NCBI GenBank assembly: GCA_934359535.1
Contig: CAKRLN010000152.1
Coordinates: 1 to 5,689 of the forward strand
Length of the DNA stretch: 5,689 bases
Direction of reading: 5' to 3'
DNA from: an uncultured Lachnospiraceae bacterium
GTDB lineage: Bacteria > Bacillota > Clostridia > Lachnospirales > Lachnospiraceae
The translations under genes were made by a program, and so were the position numbers. The notes beneath the pieces are model-generated. The model was not told where the DNA came from. It did no database searches and saw only the letters and a list, made by a program, of their open reading frames with translations. Positions 1-5,148 of this stretch are shown here, piece by piece (within the stretch, counting starts at the first letter, position 1; every line of letters starts with the position of its first letter).

Positions 1-413
1 CTTCTATGGCCTTTGTTCCAAACGGTGGCCCAAAATCATGTAACTATGGATGTCTGGGCTTTGGAAGCTGCGTAAAGGCATGTCCTTTTGATGCAATTCA
101 TATCGTAGATGGAATTGCAAAGGTTGACAAAGAAGTATGTAAAGCCTGCGGCAAATGTGTTGCCGCATGTCCAAAGCATCTGATCGAGCTTGTTCCTTAC
201 GATGCAAAGCACCTTGTACAGTGCAGCTCTAAGGATAAAGGTAAGGATGTTATGAAAGCATGTTCTGTTGGATGTATCGGATGCCATCTCTGCGAAAAGA
301 ACTGTCCTTCTGATGCAGTTCACGTTGTAGACAACATTGCTTACATTGATCAGGAGAAATGTACCGGATGCGGTGTATGTGCTGAAAAATGTCCAAAGAA
401 GATTATTCTTTAA
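1..413 (+). CDS. rnfB: RnfB, electron transport complex ferredoxin-type subunit (5' partial)
   Basis: This is the C-terminal 136 or so codons of RnfB, the iron-sulfur subunit of the Rnf membrane complex, which passes electrons from reduced ferredoxin to NAD+ and pumps Na+ or H+. The frame is open through the left edge (first whole codon at position 3), so the ATG at 6 is internal; the N-terminal membrane anchor and the first Fe-S domain lie outside the window. Numbering from that ATG, four cysteine motifs are visible: C12/C16/C22/C26 in the RnfB-typical GPKSCNYGCLGFGSC context, C45/C48/C51/C55, C90/C93/C96/C100 (preceded by C73 and C86), and C119/C122/C125/C129. Three of these are CX2CX2CX3CP ferredoxin motifs, so about four [4Fe-4S] clusters are expected here. 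Known clostridial operons run rnfCDGEAB, so this is probably the operon end, which agrees with the terminator behind it. Proline codons are only CCA/CCT, suggesting high expression. The polyferredoxin length and C73/C86 context argue against a simple ferredoxin. Confidence 0.93.
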   Translation, partial: SMAFVPNGGPKSCNYGCLGFGSCVKACPFDAIHIVDGIAKVDKEVCKACGKCVAACPKHLIELVPYDAKHLVQCSSKDKGKDVMKACSVGCIGCHLCEKNCPSDAVHVVDNIAYIDQEKCTGCGVCAEKCPKKIIL

Positions 414-431
414 TCAAAATCAAAAACAGTT

Positions 432-451
432 TCCGGTTTCAGGAAGCCGGA
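432..451 (+). other. Stem-loop between rnfB stop and terminator
   Basis: An 8 bp stem pairs 432-439 with 444-451 around a CAGG loop; seven pairs are Watson-Crick and one is G-U. It lies 18 nt after the rnfB stop and has no T-run behind it, so it is not itself a terminator. It could protect the 3' end of the rnf transcript or simply precede the true terminator. The pairing is read directly from the sequence; the role is inferred. Confidence 0.5.
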
Positions 452-480
452 TAGTCAAAAGAGAGACAGTGTGATATAAT
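452..480 (+). promoter_or_regulatory. Candidate capA-like promoter inside the terminator loop
   Basis: A perfect -10 hexamer TATAAT (475-480) is preceded by TG at 472-473, which makes an extended -10 (TGnTATAAT). At 17 nt spacing lies TAGTCA (452-457), matching TTGACA at 4 of 6 positions. Initiation would fall near 486-488, giving a 5' leader of about 76 nt before the capA-like ATG at 564. The -10 sits within the imperfect palindrome GTGATATAATTCAC. I found no better promoter in 414-563. Use of this site is inferred. Confidence 0.5.
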
Positions 481-496
481 TCACCTGTCTCTTTTT
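457..496 (+). terminator. Rho-independent terminator of the rnf operon
   Basis: AGAGACAG (462-469) pairs perfectly with CTGTCTCT (485-492). Inside it, GTGA (471-474) pairs with TCAC (481-484) around the loop TATAAT, with T470 bulged. A-rich sequence precedes the stem and the run TTTTT (492-496) ends it. This is a classic intrinsic terminator about 45 nt after the rnfB stop. The upstream A-run and downstream T-run let the stem extend a few more pairs through one G-T wobble. Its loop also contains a promoter-like -10 element, annotated separately. Confidence 0.85.
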
Positions 497-563
497 CCGT
501 CAGGGATACAAGAGGATAGTAATTAAGAAATATCGTTGGAAAGAATAAGGAGCAGAGTTTGTT

Positions 564-1757
564 ATGGAAAAGTTACAGAAGGGAAAACGGGGGATGGTTT
601 TTGCCGGGCTGCTTGTGATACTTAGTATAACAGGATGTGCCAGGGAGACACAAAATGAAATGCCAAAAACGGAAATGATGGAACAGGATGGGCGCGGATA
701 TGAGAAACAGACATCGGATTTAGAGGAAAGTGAAGGCACGGAAACGTCAGAAAGTCTGACAGAGATGGAAGAGCAGAGCACGGAAGCTTCTGATGAAGCG
801 CATGTCTCTTTTGCAGGGGATATCTGTCTGACCGAGGATGGGTTTGTCATTGATCATTATGATGCGGTTGGACAGAATCTGTCAGAATGTATTACCGATG
901 ATATCAGAGCGCTTACAAATGATGCGGATATTTTTGTTCTAAATCATGAGTATCCGGTCAGCACAAGAGGGACGGCACTTGCTGGCAAATACTATACGTT
1001 CCGTGCAAATCCAGGGCGGGAAGAGATTTTAAAAGAGCTTGGATGTGATCTTGTCAGCCTTGCAAATAATCATATTTATGATTATGGTCCGGATGCATTT
1101 TCGGATACCCTGCAGGTTTTAAAGGAGAATGAAATTCCATATATGGGAGCGGGAGAGAATATTGAGGAGGCAAAGAAGCCGGTATATTTTACGGTAAATG
1201 GGGTGAAAATTGGATTCCTTGCGGCAAACCGGTCCGAAAAAACAATTTATACACCGGAAGCCGGTGAGAATTCTCCTGGTGTAATCCGGATGTATGATAC
1301 AAAGATGATGGATGAGATGATACGGGAAGCATCCAGCCAGTGCGATTATCTGATCGCCTATGTGCACTGGGGAACCGAGGATTCACCGTATTATGAAGAA
1401 TACCAAAGAGAGATTGCAAAGGAATTTTTTGATGCGGGATTGGATGCTCTGATTGGAGGACATCCCCATGTTTTACAGGGGATGGAATACATCGACGGAA
1501 AACCGGTCATCTACAGTCTTGGAGATTTCTGGTTTAATTCAGAATCCAAATACACGACAATTGTCAATCTGGATATTACAAAGGATGGGCTTAAAAATGT
1601 ATCCTTTGTGCCGTGTAAGCAGGAAAATTATAAAACGCGCATGTTATACGGAGAAGATGCGGATGCTTTTTATACATATCTGCAAAAGCTTTCTCCGAAT
1701 GCCGTGATTGATTCTGCCGGTATGGCATATCCGGCAGAATTAGAGAGGACTTATTGA
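564..1757 (+). CDS. CapA-family (PGA_cap) metallophosphoesterase-like lipoprotein
   Basis: This 397-residue protein belongs to the CapA family, named for the poly-gamma-glutamate capsule protein of Bacillus; members have a metallophosphatase-like fold and most have no proven reaction. Residues 1-25 are a lipoprotein signal: basic start, hydrophobic stretch 11-22, lipobox ITGC with lipidated C25. Residues 26-79 form an acidic Glu/Ser/Thr-rich linker, and the catalytic-like domain runs from 80 to about 355. Visible family motifs are FAGD (D86), NHEYP (E129), the LANNH..DYG block (N168-H170, D173), AYVHWG (H268), GGHPHV (H300, H302) and SLGDFWF (D321). The start is supported by AAGGAG at 547-552, 11 nt upstream. 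The protein is expected on the outer face of the membrane. There are no capB/capC neighbours, so capsule synthesis is not implied; cell-envelope phosphoester or polymer processing is a guess. The stop overlaps that of the convergent apbE gene by 7 bp. Confidence 0.88.
   Translation: MEKLQKGKRGMVFAGLLVILSITGCARETQNEMPKTEMMEQDGRGYEKQTSDLEESEGTETSESLTEMEEQSTEASDEAHVSFAGDICLTEDGFVIDHYDAVGQNLSECITDDIRALTNDADIFVLNHEYPVSTRGTALAGKYYTFRANPGREEILKELGCDLVSLANNHIYDYGPDAFSDTLQVLKENEIPYMGAGENIEEAKKPVYFTVNGVKIGFLAANRSEKTIYTPEAGENSPGVIRMYDTKMMDEMIREASSQCDYLIAYVHWGTEDSPYYEEYQREIAKEFFDAGLDALIGGHPHVLQGMEYIDGKPVIYSLGDFWFNSESKYTTIVNLDITKDGLKNVSFVPCKQENYKTRMLYGEDADAFYTYLQKLSPNAVIDSAGMAYPAELERTY
1711..1740. repeat. 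Perfect 10 bp inverted repeat at the capA/apbE convergent end
   Basis: ATTCTGCCGG (1711-1720) and CCGGCAGAAT (1731-1740) are exact reverse complements around the 10 nt loop TATGGCATAT. The stem can extend outward by a G-U, a U-A and a U-G pair. It lies within the last codons of the capA-like gene, 14 bp before its stop codon, and 10 bp beyond the apbE stop on the other strand. It therefore forms a hairpin in both transcripts. Neither strand has a T-run after it, so it is not a standard intrinsic terminator. It may act as a bidirectional transcription or decay barrier; that role is inferred. Confidence 0.6.
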
Positions 1758-2812
1758 TTTAAAACGGTCATTGGAATTGTTCCTCCGATCCCGGAGGTGG
1801 TATGGATTTCGGCATCATCGGTGATAAAGATGGCTTCTGTATCCGGAGTATTTTCAATGAGCTTCATACCGTCTTCCAGTCCAAGCGAAAAGCAGGTTGT
1901 ACTGAGCGCATCGCCGTCAACGGAACGGTCACTGATAATGGTTACTTCGTATAGATGATTGTCAATGGGATATCCTGTTTTGGGGTTTAGGATATGGTGG
2001 TACAGTTGTCCATTGATCCGGTAATAGCGTTCATAAACACCGGAGGATACGATGGATTTGTCTTTTATCTCTACAGCGGCAATTGAGGTGCCATCGGTGG
2101 CAAACGGCTTCTGTATGCCAACCTTGTAGGCAGAATGATCCGCTTTTTCACCGATTGTCATAACATTTCCACCAAGGTTAATGATTCCGGAGGTGATACC
2201 CTTGGAGTTTAAGTATTCCTTCATGCGGTCTGCGATATAGCCCTTTGCAATACCGCCAAGGTCAAGCTTTGCATCGGAATCGGTTAACATGACACGGTTG
2301 CCCTGAATGGATATATTTTTATAATTAATATGACTAACAGCGGCTGCAATATCGGAATCTGCCGGAAGTACAGATGCATCGGTCTCATTGTCATCGCTTG
2401 TCAGATTTTCTGCAATTTCACTGAAATTCCAGAGATCACTCAGTTTTCCAATCGTGATATCGAATGCACCACCGCTTAAGTCTCCATAGGTGATACCTTC
2501 CTCGATCAAAGACAAGGTTTCAGGATCGACTTCGACATAAGTGCCGTTTCCGGCATTGGCATTGATCTTTGAGACGTCACTTGTTTCAATCGTATTTGAA
2601 AATAGATTTTCATATTTTTGGGCAAGGGCAAAGCAGTCATCAATATAAGTTTCCTTTGTTGTGCCATATAAGGTGATCTGAATGATTGTGTCAAAGTAAA
2701 ATCCGGATTTACTTGCAGATGCGTTAGGATTTGTGCATCCGGTAAAAAGACCTGTAACAAGTGAAAGCGTTACAAGCATGGGAATAAGTCGTTTAATCAT
2801 GTTTGGTTTCAT
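1751..2812 (-). CDS. apbE: FAD:protein FMN transferase lipoprotein (ApbE family)
   Basis: This 353-residue ApbE protein moves FMN from FAD onto a Ser/Thr of target flavoproteins, classically RnfG/RnfD or NqrC/NqrB, outside the membrane. The N-terminus is a lipoprotein signal (KR at 7-8, hydrophobic 9-23, lipobox FTGC, C26). Family motifs in order are FDTIIQITLYG (40-50), SGGAFDITIGKLSDLW (113-128), KLDLGGIAKGYIAD (182-195), INLGGN (211-216), SGVYERYY (257-264), HHILNPKTGYP (272-282) and DGDALSTT (299-306), where D301 and T305 match the usual Mg2+ ligands. All key motifs are present, so it should be active. An acidic insert of about 20 residues (132-152) follows the tryptophan. The start at 2812 is preferred over M5 because TTCCTTT at 2819-2825 is AAAGGAA on the minus strand, 6 nt before it. 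The nearby rnf operon supplies a likely substrate. It is transcribed alone, convergent with the capA-like gene and divergent from the polymerase gene. Confidence 0.93.
   Translation of the reverse strand: MKPNMIKRLIPMLVTLSLVTGLFTGCTNPNASASKSGFYFDTIIQITLYGTTKETYIDDCFALAQKYENLFSNTIETSDVSKINANAGNGTYVEVDPETLSLIEEGITYGDLSGGAFDITIGKLSDLWNFSEIAENLTSDDNETDASVLPADSDIAAAVSHINYKNISIQGNRVMLTDSDAKLDLGGIAKGYIADRMKEYLNSKGITSGIINLGGNVMTIGEKADHSAYKVGIQKPFATDGTSIAAVEIKDKSIVSSGVYERYYRINGQLYHHILNPKTGYPIDNHLYEVTIISDRSVDGDALSTTCFSLGLEDGMKLIENTPDTEAIFITDDAEIHTTSGIGGTIPMTVLNQ
1782..1797. repeat. Short GC-rich inverted repeat in the apbE 3' end
   Basis: CCTCCG (1782-1787) pairs with CGGAGG (1792-1797) around the loop ATCC. 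It lies 24 nt past the capA-like stop and within the last codons of apbE. It would be the first hairpin in the 3' untranslated part of a capA-like transcript. No T-run follows on the plus strand. The pairing is clear, but a function is only possible. Confidence 0.35.
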
Positions 2813-2818
2813 GAGAAG

Positions 2819-2825
2819 TTCCTTT
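2819..2825 (-). promoter_or_regulatory. Ribosome binding site deciding the apbE start
   Basis: On the minus strand this reads AAAGGAA, 6 nt before the ATG at 2812-2810. The alternative in-frame ATG at codon 5 would lie 18 nt away, too far for normal use, so the longer start is chosen. Confidence 0.65.
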
Positions 2826-2854
2826 CCATATTCATTATCTTTTATTTATAACAC
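2826..2854. promoter_or_regulatory. Divergent AT-rich region between apbE and the Y-family polymerase gene
   Basis: Only 60 bp separate the two divergent ATGs, and after subtracting both ribosome binding sites about 29 AT-rich bases remain. On the minus strand GATAAT (2839-2834) is a 5/6 match to a -10. On the plus strand CATTAT (2833-2838) and TATAAC (2847-2852) are weaker candidates. No convincing -35 accompanies any of them, so the promoters may overlap the opposing coding starts. I find no GAAC-N4-GTTC LexA box here. Confidence 0.35.
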
Positions 2855-2872
2855 AGGAGAGAAGAAAAAGCC

Positions 2873-4396
2873 ATGGAAAAAAAGCGTCAGTATATTGCAA
2901 TTGATCTGAAATCATTTTATGCCTCGGCAGAATGTGTTGACAGAGATAAGGATCCGCTTACAACAAACCTTGTCGTGGCAGATCCTGCCCGCACGGAGAA
3001 AACGATCTGTCTTGCGGTATCGCCTTCCTTAAAAGCATATGGGATTCCGGGGCGTGCACGTTTGTTTGAGGTTGTACAGGCAGTCGAAGAAGCAAACCGA
3101 AAACGTCTTGAAAAGCTGCCAGGGAAACGTTTTCTTGGAGCATCAACATCTTCGGAAGAACTTCGGCGTCATCCGGAATATAAGATCGGTTATATTACAG
3201 CACCGCCCCGTATGGCATTCTATATGGAAAAAAGTACACAGATTTATCACATTTATCTTAATTATATCGCCCCGGAGGATATTCATGTTTATTCCATTGA
3301 CGAAGTGTTTTTGGATGTCACGCATTATCTGACAACCTATGGAATGACAGCAAGGGAGCTTGCAGCAAAGATGATGCAGGATATTTTTGATCAGACCGGC
3401 ATTACTGCGACGGCAGGGATTGGCACAAATCTTTATCTGTGCAAGGTTGCAATGGATATCGTGGCAAAGCATGTGAAAACAGAGAAGTCCGGTATGCGGA
3501 TTTCAGAGCTTGACGAACTCAGTTACCGGAAAATGCTTTGGAATCATACACCGCTTACTGATTTCTGGCGTGTTGGTGCCGGATATTGCAAAAAACTGGA
3601 ACAGGCTGGCATCTATACAATGGGGGATATTGCACGGTGTTCCATGGGCGGCCCGATGGACTATTATAATGAAGAATTGTTATATCAGTTTTTCGGTGTG
3701 AATGCGGAGCTTCTGATAGATCATGCCTGGGGCTATGAACCGGTTGAAATTGCAGATATTAAAGCGTACGAGCCGGAAAACAACAGTATTTGTTCCGGAC
3801 AGGTGCTGCAGTGTCCGTATACGGCAGAGGATGCAGGCGTGGTTGTCCGGGAAATGGCAGAGCTTTTGGCGCTGGAGCTTGTAGAAAAACGGTACGTGAC
3901 AGATCAGATTATTCTTACGATTGGTTATGATATTGATAATCTCACCGAGCCGGGAAGGGCAAAAAGCTACCGTGGGGAGGTGACAATTGACCGGTATGGA
4001 AGACGGGTACCAAAGCATGCACATGGAACAGCAAATCTGGATGATTATACATCATCCACTGCGCATATTATCGAAAAAGTAATGCAGCTCTATGAGAACA
4101 TTATCCGGAAGGAGCTTTTGATCCGCCGGATCACAATTACGGCAAACCATGTTGTCAAGGAGGAGCATGCGCCGAAAAAAAATAAGTATGAGCAGCTTAC
4201 GCTATTTGCAGAGGAAAAGTTAGATACCAGAAGTCTGGAACAAAAAGAGAAAGAAAAACGGGAGCGGAAGCTTCAGGAGGCAATGCTGTCTGTAAAAAAG
4301 AAATTTGGAAAGAATGCGATGCTAAAAGGAACCAATCTGAAAAAGGGTGCAACAGCAATGGAAAGAAATAGTCAGATCGGCGGACATAAAGCGTAA
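2873..4396 (+). CDS. Y-family DNA polymerase, UmuC/YqjW/UvrX type
   Basis: This 507-residue protein is a translesion DNA polymerase of the Firmicutes UmuC-like group (Bacillus YqjW/UvrX relatives). The palm begins with IAIDLKSFYASAE: D11 is a metal ligand and Y16 aligns with the steric-gate residue. SIDEVFLDVT supplies D143 and E144, the other catalytic acids. The stretch from about 87 to 127, between the first and second palm motifs, is characteristic of this branch. A helix-hairpin-helix thumb follows (TDFWRVG around W232), then the little-finger domain (about 300-430). Near the C-terminus QLTLF (441-445) is a textbook beta-clamp binding motif. It is followed by a basic, charged tail ending in ERNSQIGGHKA, a signature I associate with the UvrX group. 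The start has AGGAG at 2855-2859, 13 nt upstream, which is rather long. All catalytic residues are present, so it looks functional. It stands alone: no YolD partner gene and no recognisable LexA box are seen, although relatives are often SOS-linked. Confidence 0.92.
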   Translation: MEKKRQYIAIDLKSFYASAECVDRDKDPLTTNLVVADPARTEKTICLAVSPSLKAYGIPGRARLFEVVQAVEEANRKRLEKLPGKRFLGASTSSEELRRHPEYKIGYITAPPRMAFYMEKSTQIYHIYLNYIAPEDIHVYSIDEVFLDVTHYLTTYGMTARELAAKMMQDIFDQTGITATAGIGTNLYLCKVAMDIVAKHVKTEKSGMRISELDELSYRKMLWNHTPLTDFWRVGAGYCKKLEQAGIYTMGDIARCSMGGPMDYYNEELLYQFFGVNAELLIDHAWGYEPVEIADIKAYEPENNSICSGQVLQCPYTAEDAGVVVREMAELLALELVEKRYVTDQIILTIGYDIDNLTEPGRAKSYRGEVTIDRYGRRVPKHAHGTANLDDYTSSTAHIIEKVMQLYENIIRKELLIRRITITANHVVKEEHAPKKNKYEQLTLFAEEKLDTRSLEQKEKEKRERKLQEAMLSVKKKFGKNAMLKGTNLKKGATAMERNSQIGGHKA

Positions 4397-4408
4397 AATG
4401 TCTTTTTT
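4383..4408 (+). terminator. Weak candidate terminator over the polymerase stop codon
   Basis: GACAT (4383-4387) pairs with ATGTC (4398-4402) across a 10 nt loop that contains the stop codon, and TTTTTT (4403-4408) follows. The stem is only 5 bp (6 with a G-U) and AT-leaning, so termination would be weak at best. It is the only hairpin plus T-run I see after this gene. Confidence 0.35.
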
Positions 4409-4456
4409 ATAATAGAAATTTATGGATAAAATTCCGCCCAGAAATAGTGGCTGCAA

Positions 4457-4471
4457 AATTTGTAAAAAATT
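4457..4471. promoter_or_regulatory. Candidate CodY box upstream of ilvN
   Basis: AATTTGTAAAAAATT matches the Firmicutes CodY consensus AATTTTCWGAAAATT at 12 of 15 positions and is nearly palindromic at its ends. CodY responds to branched-chain amino acids and GTP and commonly controls ilv genes, so the location makes sense. The site ends 34 bp before the -35 element. In an AT-rich spacer a three-mismatch hit can arise by chance, so this is a suggestion only. Confidence 0.35.
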
Positions 4472-4505
4472 AAGCTATTCCTGCAAATTATAGTGCGTTT
4501 ACACC

Positions 4506-4534
4506 TTGACAAAAATGAGTTATAAGTCTAAAAT
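4506..4534 (+). promoter_or_regulatory. Sigma-A promoter of the ilvN-ilvC operon
   Basis: A perfect -35 TTGACA (4506-4511), a 17 nt spacer and a 5/6 -10 TAAAAT (4529-4534) form the best promoter in the window. Initiation is predicted near 4540-4542, which leaves an untranslated leader of about 80 nt before the ilvN ATG at 4621. Confidence 0.8.
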
Positions 4535-4620
4535 CTGATTGTGTGAGTGAAACATATGAATGAAGTCCGGTAATCGAACGACTTTCATAGCAACAATTAG
4601 GAAGGCAGAAGGTTTTCAAT

Positions 4621-5121
4621 ATGGAAAAACTTGTATTATCACTTTTAGTTGAAAACAATCCAGGAGTAACAAGCCGGATATCCGGTCTGTTCAGCCGCCG
4701 TGGCTACAATATTGACAGCTTTTCATCAGGAGTGACCGCAGATCCGAGATATACAAGGATTACGATTGCAACAAGCGGTGAAGAACAGATTTTAGAGCAG
4801 ATTGAGAAGCAGCTCGCCAAGCTGGAAGAGGTGTTAAATATCAAGAAGCTGGAGCATGGCTCTTCGGTGACGGATGAGTTAATGTTTGTCAAGGTTCGTT
4901 CAACAGATACGGACAGACAGCCGATTGTGACGGTGACGGATATTTTCCATGGGAAAATTGTTGACACAACAATGGATTCCATGGTGATTGAGCTGGTTGG
5001 AAATCAGGAGAAGCTGGATGCATTCTTAAATCTTTTACAGGGATATGAGATTCTCGAGCTTGCGAGAACTGGTATCACAGGACTCACAAGAGGGTCCGAA
5101 GATGTTGTATACTTAGACTAG
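4621..5121 (+). CDS. ilvN: Acetolactate synthase regulatory (small) subunit
   Basis: This 166-residue protein is the small subunit of acetohydroxyacid synthase, which activates the catalytic subunit (IlvB) and confers valine feedback inhibition in the first common step of branched-chain amino acid synthesis. Residues 1-77 form the N-terminal ACT domain (LSLLVENNPGVTSRISGLF), and about 84-160 form the C-terminal ALS small-subunit domain, ending ARTGITGLTRG. N12, G15 and N30 align with N11, G14 and N29 of E. coli IlvH, residues implicated in valine response, so feedback sensitivity is probably retained. Length is normal for the family. The start has AGAAGG 8 nt upstream and lies about 80 nt after a strong promoter. 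No ilvB precedes it, unlike the common ilvBN arrangement, so the catalytic subunit must be encoded elsewhere. ilvC follows after 27 bp and is very likely co-transcribed. Confidence 0.95.
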   Translation: MEKLVLSLLVENNPGVTSRISGLFSRRGYNIDSFSSGVTADPRYTRITIATSGEEQILEQIEKQLAKLEEVLNIKKLEHGSSVTDELMFVKVRSTDTDRQPIVTVTDIFHGKIVDTTMDSMVIELVGNQEKLDAFLNLLQGYEILELARTGITGLTRGSEDVVYLD

Positions 5122-5148
5122 GCTATTAATAATTAGGAGGATATAAAA

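Larger units (their letters stand above)
4397..4620 (+). other. 224 bp intergenic region upstream of ilvN
   Basis: No gene is supported here. The stretch holds, in order: the T-run of a weak terminator, a pair of short direct repeats (4444-4495) around a CodY-box-like sequence, a near-consensus promoter (4506-4534), and a leader of about 80 nt. In the leader, 4560-4566 can pair with 4581-4588 with one bulge, but no T-run follows. There is no T-box consensus and no leucine/valine/isoleucine-rich leader peptide, so attenuation of either common type is not supported. An ilvN ribosome binding site, AGAAGG at 4607-4612, closes the region. Confidence 0.6.

Noticed and set aside
36..323. Long open frame on the minus strand opposite rnfB
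   Set aside because: It is antisense to an unmistakable polyferredoxin; its translation shows no family motif and it has no supporting ribosome binding site. It is a shadow of the cysteine-rich coding strand.
564..1757. Calling the 564-1757 gene capA and inferring a poly-gamma-glutamate capsule locus
   Set aside because: The family match is good, but no capB, capC or capD-type gene is adjacent, and most CapA-family proteins in Clostridia have no proven capsule role.
2813..2872. LexA (SOS) box upstream of the Y-family polymerase
   Set aside because: I looked for GAAC-N4-GTTC and near variants on both strands and found only an isolated GTTC at 2818-2821.
3143..4024. Minus-strand open frames opposite the polymerase gene (3143-3472 and 3680-4024)
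   Set aside because: Both lie wholly inside the polymerase gene, and their translations look like random His/Cys/Ile-rich antisense text with no domain.
4408..4413. Perfect TATAAT just after the polymerase gene, as a promoter
   Set aside because: No -35-like hexamer lies at 16-18 nt upstream and there is no TGn extension; the hexamer arises from the T-run plus AATAG.
4556..4573. Five-codon open frame MNEVR in the ilvN leader, as a possible attenuator peptide
   Set aside because: It has no ribosome binding site, only one branched-chain codon (valine), and no following hairpin with a T-run.
4560..4590. tRNA-like T-arm sequence (GTTCGATT on the minus strand)
   Set aside because: No 5 bp T-stem forms around it and there is no acceptor or anticodon arm nearby.
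4541..4620. T-box or other riboswitch in the ilvN leader
   Set aside because: The leader is only about 80 nt and has no AGGGTGGNACCGCG-like T-box sequence; the one small hairpin (4560-4588) is not followed by a terminator.
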